DNA of 7,697 nt from Pleurocapsa sp. MO_226.B13 (GTDB taxonomy: Bacteria > Cyanobacteriota > Cyanobacteriia > Cyanobacteriales > Xenococcaceae), in contig JASJEI010000445.1 in the NCBI GenBank assembly GCA_030064795.1, forward strand, positions 1-7,697. The letters run 5' to 3'. The position numbers and the translations under genes were made by a program. This document shows positions 5,273 to 7,697 of this stretch, one piece after another (position 1 is the stretch's first letter; the number at the start of each line of letters is the position of its first letter). The notes under the pieces were generated by a model. That model was not told where the DNA came from and searched no databases. It saw only the letters and a program-made list of their open reading frames with translations.

Positions 5273-6693
5273 AAATCTACGCCTACAAAGATACTGGCTA
5301 TTTTGCCACGATCGCCGAAATTGCGATCGCCAATTCTAATTTTTTAGAAGTCCCATCTCTACCACCACACGGCAACCACAGATGGGATGGCAGCAAGTGG
5401 ATCGCCCTGACCGATCTGGAAATCGAGGCGACGGCTGAAGAACCAGCAGAAGGAGAAATACCTCAAGAAACTGGTGGCGTGGAATTGCCAGATTCGGTAG
5501 AAGATAATTCTCTTGTTGTCTGGAACAAAGAAGGATCTGAGGTGTCTCTTGCAGATTCTAATTTGACTGTTTCTGCTTCCGAGTCGCGGTTGAATTCCCC
5601 GTACAGTTTGAATGTCGTTCAGGGAGATTATCTGATCGACGGGGTCTCGATTACCGCCAAAGAAAGACAAATCGCGATCGCGACTGAAGAACAAGAATAC
5701 GATCAAACTAGCTGGCAGCAGATTCCAGGGTTGAAGTTGATTAGCAGAAACTTGGCTCAATCGAGCTACACGATCGCGATCGAGCTTCTAGTAAAGGTAG
5801 ATAAAAATGAACGAGATTTTGAATTCGCCCTTTTTATTAACGGAGAGCAACAGGAACAAGACACTCTAGATCTTCATTTCGCCAAAAAAAATGATGACAA
5901 ATCGCTGACTTGGAGCAACGATTACGAACTAGATCCAGAAAGCGTAGTTTCTCTTTCTTGGCGTAGTAGTGGCAATAGCTGCAAGGCGACAGCAGGAAGA
6001 AGAAAACTTACCCTGATTCAGCATCAACCGACTGGCTTGGCAGAGCCAATTGTCCCAGAAGAAGAAGAACAAGAACAAAGCGATTGGCTGTTCTTAGGCG
6101 AAGGCGGAATCGATTTCTCCCACGGCAATGGAGCGAATAAAGATATTCGCTATCGTTCGTCGATGTCGCTGGTTCGAGACAGCTCTGGTATCTATTTCTC
6201 TGGTGCTAGTCCTTTTGCTGCTTGGGTTAAATTTGAGTTTCTGCGCTGGTCTAGAGGAGAAGGAAAAACTCTTAAGATTGTTTTCGCGGCTACTCAAGGT
6301 ATTTGCCAAGTCGGGATTGGTAGCGATGAAGTCAACGAAAACTCGAACGGGCTTTATTTTGCTAGCGAGTTAGCAATTTATCTGAATCAAAATAATCTCT
6401 TTAGTTTGCTCGGCAATAGAGGCAAGCCTTGGCAAGGAACGCAAACGACTCTCAATATCCGAGTTAGCAGTAACTACCACCGTCTAGAGATCGAAAACGA
6501 CGGCACTCCAGGCTCGAATATCAGCGTGTTCGACCTTCCTGATGGCAATAGCGAAAATTGGGACGACAGCAACGAACCGCTCTATCAAGGAGCGATAGGT
6601 CAAAATCATTCCGCCGATTCTCCTAATATAATGCCCTTCTTCATCCCTCAAGATGGGAGCGGTTTTAAGATTATTGCGGTTCAAGTTATTTAG
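5269..6693 (+). CDS. Multidomain fibre-like protein with acidic linkers (474 aa)
   Basis: The TTG start at 5269 overlaps the previous stop (TTGA, 4 nt); it is supported because the product begins MKIYAYKDTGYFATIAEI and reaches VPSLPPHGNHRWDGSKW (28-44), a typical N-terminus of phage fibre or fibre-assembly proteins, which often end in 'WdGskW'. After an acidic, Pro-containing linker (about 51-82, EEPAEGEIPQE) comes a beta domain (about 95-252) with SSYTIAIELLVKVD and FEFALFINGEQQ, resembling phage receptor-binding or stabilising sandwiches. A second acidic linker (PEEEEQEQ, 263-270) leads to a C-terminal domain (273-474) with GGIDFSHGNG, AAWVKFEFLRW, GICQVGIGSDEVNENSNG and a final FKIIAVQVI strand, perhaps a carbohydrate-binding jelly roll. 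No catalytic motif is recognised. Linkers and N-terminus are visible; the domain folds are inference. Confidence 0.87.
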   Translation: MKIYAYKDTGYFATIAEIAIANSNFLEVPSLPPHGNHRWDGSKWIALTDLEIEATAEEPAEGEIPQETGGVELPDSVEDNSLVVWNKEGSEVSLADSNLTVSASESRLNSPYSLNVVQGDYLIDGVSITAKERQIAIATEEQEYDQTSWQQIPGLKLISRNLAQSSYTIAIELLVKVDKNERDFEFALFINGEQQEQDTLDLHFAKKNDDKSLTWSNDYELDPESVVSLSWRSSGNSCKATAGRRKLTLIQHQPTGLAEPIVPEEEEQEQSDWLFLGEGGIDFSHGNGANKDIRYRSSMSLVRDSSGIYFSGASPFAAWVKFEFLRWSRGEGKTLKIVFAATQGICQVGIGSDEVNENSNGLYFASELAIYLNQNNLFSLLGNRGKPWQGTQTTLNIRVSSNYHRLEIENDGTPGSNISVFDLPDGNSENWDDSNEPLYQGAIGQNHSADSPNIMPFFIPQDGSGFKIIAVQVI

Positions 6694-6712
6694 AGTTTTA
6701 AAGTTTTTAGTT

Positions 6713-7594
6713 ATGGCACTACTAACAGCACAAATTATTGGCGACAAGATTGTCGGGGTGGATATTCCCGTCCCTCCCAAGGGCTCGCCTTACGGCAAAC
6801 AGCCCTTCAAAATTATGGACTTGGAGACCAGTCCTTATAAGGACATCAGTACTATCGTTAACTGGGAAAAATACGGTCATCGTCCAGAACTGAAGCGAGA
6901 CTATAGTTTCGTCAGGGGGCAGATTAAGGCAATCGTCAGGCAAAAAGGTGTCGAGACAACGCTTTTGACCCTTAACGATCCAGAAAATATCACTAAAGTC
7001 GAAGGCGATCGCTATTTAGTAGGGGACGATCCAGTTGGAGATTTGGAAAATCACAACGGGCATATCGCTACGGTTCAAGCAGACCTGTCTTGGAAATTTG
7101 AAGACCAGGAAGCGGTCGGCTACAGAGAGTTAAATGTTGCCGAGAAGCAAGTCGCTGCTGTCTATAATATCGGCGACCTTAACGATCATGAAGCTGATTT
7201 CGGTTCGGAAACTGTATTTCTCTGGAACGTCGAATATCACGAAAATTCAATCGCTACCAGATTGAAGAGAAGGTATTATGTTGAGACGATAATACAAAGA
7301 GACTTACCAGATTACAAGGAAATCGTAGCATACGAAATGAAATTCTCACCCGCCAAAGATCTAATCTCCCGATATTCAGAACACGGCGCAAAAGGAACTT
7401 TAGAAGATCGTTCCGCAACCAACCCGACCCCCACCCCTGCTATCTGCGACTATCTGTATTCTCGTTCGATCTTTGCCCCTGGTGGCTCTAATCCTGGGCT
7501 ATCTTCTAAGCCTTGGGCTACGCGGACTGGCAGACCGTTGATCGAATTAGTCGATGAGATCTATAACATTTTAGTTTATGGAATTTACAGTTGA
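6713..7594 (+). CDS. Uncharacterised protein at the end of the tail cluster (293 aa)
   Basis: The start chosen is the ATG at 6713 (MALLTAQIIGDKIVG), 19 nt after the previous stop. An in-frame ATG at 6653 would add 20 residues that overlap the previous gene by 41 nt in another frame and is less likely. The product is soluble and mixed alpha/beta, with no signal peptide or membrane span. Recognisable stretches are VDIPVPPKGSPYGKQPF (16-32), DYSFVRGQIKAIVRQKG (63-79), WKFEDQEAVGYRELNVAEKQ (127-146), RLKRRYYVETIIQRDLPDYK (183-202), a Pro-rich turn TNPTPTP (236-242) and RTGRPLIELVDEIYNILVYG near the end. I do not recognise the family and no enzyme motif is evident. It is the last gene before a 103-nt gap, so it may close the transcription unit. 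Confidence 0.85.
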   Translation: MALLTAQIIGDKIVGVDIPVPPKGSPYGKQPFKIMDLETSPYKDISTIVNWEKYGHRPELKRDYSFVRGQIKAIVRQKGVETTLLTLNDPENITKVEGDRYLVGDDPVGDLENHNGHIATVQADLSWKFEDQEAVGYRELNVAEKQVAAVYNIGDLNDHEADFGSETVFLWNVEYHENSIATRLKRRYYVETIIQRDLPDYKEIVAYEMKFSPAKDLISRYSEHGAKGTLEDRSATNPTPTPAICDYLYSRSIFAPGGSNPGLSSKPWATRTGRPLIELVDEIYNILVYGIYS

Positions 7595-7609
7595 ATTACA
7601 GTTGAATTA
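7585..7609. repeat. 11-bp tandem repeat (ACAGTTGAATT x2) across the stop codon
   Basis: ACAGTTGAATT occurs at 7587-7597 and again at 7598-7608; the period-11 match runs from 7585 to 7609. The TGA stop of the 293-residue gene (7592-7594) lies in the first unit, so the number of later units does not change the protein. It looks like a slippage duplication just after the gene. Confidence 0.75.
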
Positions 7610-7611
7610 AA

Positions 7612-7623
7612 TGAAGTCAGAAG
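7612..7623. repeat. Short intergenic repeat TGAAGTCAGAAG, copy 2
   Basis: Exact match to 3419-3430. It lies 17 nt after the stop of the last gene. Outside the 12 bases the two copies differ, so this is a minimal shared core rather than a long repeat. Confidence 0.35.
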
Positions 7624-7650
7624 CCGATGCTGTCACATACCTTTCAACTA

Positions 7651-7686
7651 CCCTAACTTAGCTCCTCATGTCGCTTGAAGTTAGGG
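7651..7686. other. Bulged hairpin after the last gene, possible mobile-element end or structured RNA
   Basis: CCCTAACTT (7651-7659) pairs perfectly with AAGTTAGGG (7678-7686). Inside it AGC (7660-7662) pairs with GCT (7673-7675), leaving a TG bulge (7676-7677) and a 10-nt loop. No T-run follows, so it is not a standard intrinsic terminator. A long stem with a small one-sided bulge is the style of IS200/IS605 end hairpins, but no transposase is visible and the window ends 11 nt later, so this is only a possibility. Confidence 0.5.
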
Positions 7687-7697
7687 ATTGTGTCTAC

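Larger units (their letters stand above)
779..7012. repeat. Eight dispersed HIP1 octamers (GCGATCGC)
   Basis: Exact copies start at 779, 2127, 2745, 3012, 3895, 5323, 5674 and 7005, all inside genes. HIP1 is the highly iterated palindrome of many cyanobacterial chromosomes; random sequence would give one in tens of kilobases. Near-matches such as CGATCGCGATCG (5771-5782) add to the impression. This is the main evidence for a cyanobacterial origin. Confidence 0.9.

Noticed and set aside
6128..6373. Leucine-rich plus-strand ORF inside the 474-aa gene, resembling a membrane protein
   Set aside because: It is out of frame with a well-supported gene and the hydrophobicity is a by-product of the other frame; no start signal.
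4907..6693. Possible diversity-generating retroelement target among the fibre genes
   Set aside because: No adenine-biased variable repeat, no template repeat, no reverse transcriptase and no C-type-lectin target signature were seen.
6653..6712. In-frame upstream start that would give the 293-aa protein a basic-hydrophobic, signal-like leader
   Set aside because: These bases are the coding end of the 474-aa gene in another frame for 41 nt; the ATG at 6713 gives a cleaner N-terminus. The leader is most likely an accident of the overlap.
7611..7661. 16-codon ATG ORF after the last gene
   Set aside because: It begins in the repeat core, has no ribosome-binding site and ends inside the hairpin arm; no feature supports translation.
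7668..7697. ATG with ten open codons running off the window end
   Set aside because: It lies in the hairpin loop and has no Shine-Dalgarno sequence; ten codons are too few to call a gene.

Overview
The window looks like part of a phage tail-tip or fibre gene cluster carried by a cyanobacterium, either as a prophage or as a phage-derived particle. The host guess rests on DNA composition: eight exact copies of the cyanobacterial HIP1 octamer (GCGATCGC) are scattered through the genes, in moderately AT-rich DNA whose starts mostly lack a Shine-Dalgarno sequence. The phage assignment rests on protein architecture: a giant repetitive beta-helix fibre ending in a lectin-like domain, followed by a run of small beta-rich proteins of the kind found at phage baseplates and tail tips. 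No integrase, terminase, capsid, sheath, tube, lysis or transposase gene is visible, so phage, prophage, tailocin and other injection particles cannot be told apart from this piece.

Layout: all genes are on the + strand and tightly packed. (1) 1-3293 is a fibre/tailspike gene whose 5' end lies before the window; it contains three tandem homologous modules and a C-terminal H-type-lectin-like domain. (2) 3293-3403 encodes a 36-residue, single-membrane-span peptide that overlaps the fibre stop codon. (3) 3446-3832 is a small Ig/BppU-like phage protein. (4) 3832-4173 is a short protein with a collagen-like GARGADG turn and a C-terminal 'NG...G...W...D...Y' domain. (5) 4166-4900 is a 244-residue protein whose C-terminus resembles that of gene 4. 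(6) 4907-5272 is a 121-residue beta protein. (7) 5269-6693 is a 474-residue multidomain fibre-like protein with acidic linkers. (8) 6713-7594 is a 293-residue protein that I do not recognise.

Neighbouring genes overlap by 1, 1, 8 or 4 nt or are separated by 6, 19 or 42 nt, so a single transcript with coupled translation is likely. A reasonable working picture is that the giant fibre and the 474-residue protein contact the target surface, the small beta proteins build or decorate the tail tip, and the membrane peptide and the 293-residue protein have unknown roles. The last 103 nt hold an 11-bp tandem repeat, a short repeat shared with the other intergenic gap and a bulged hairpin, but no convincing gene.
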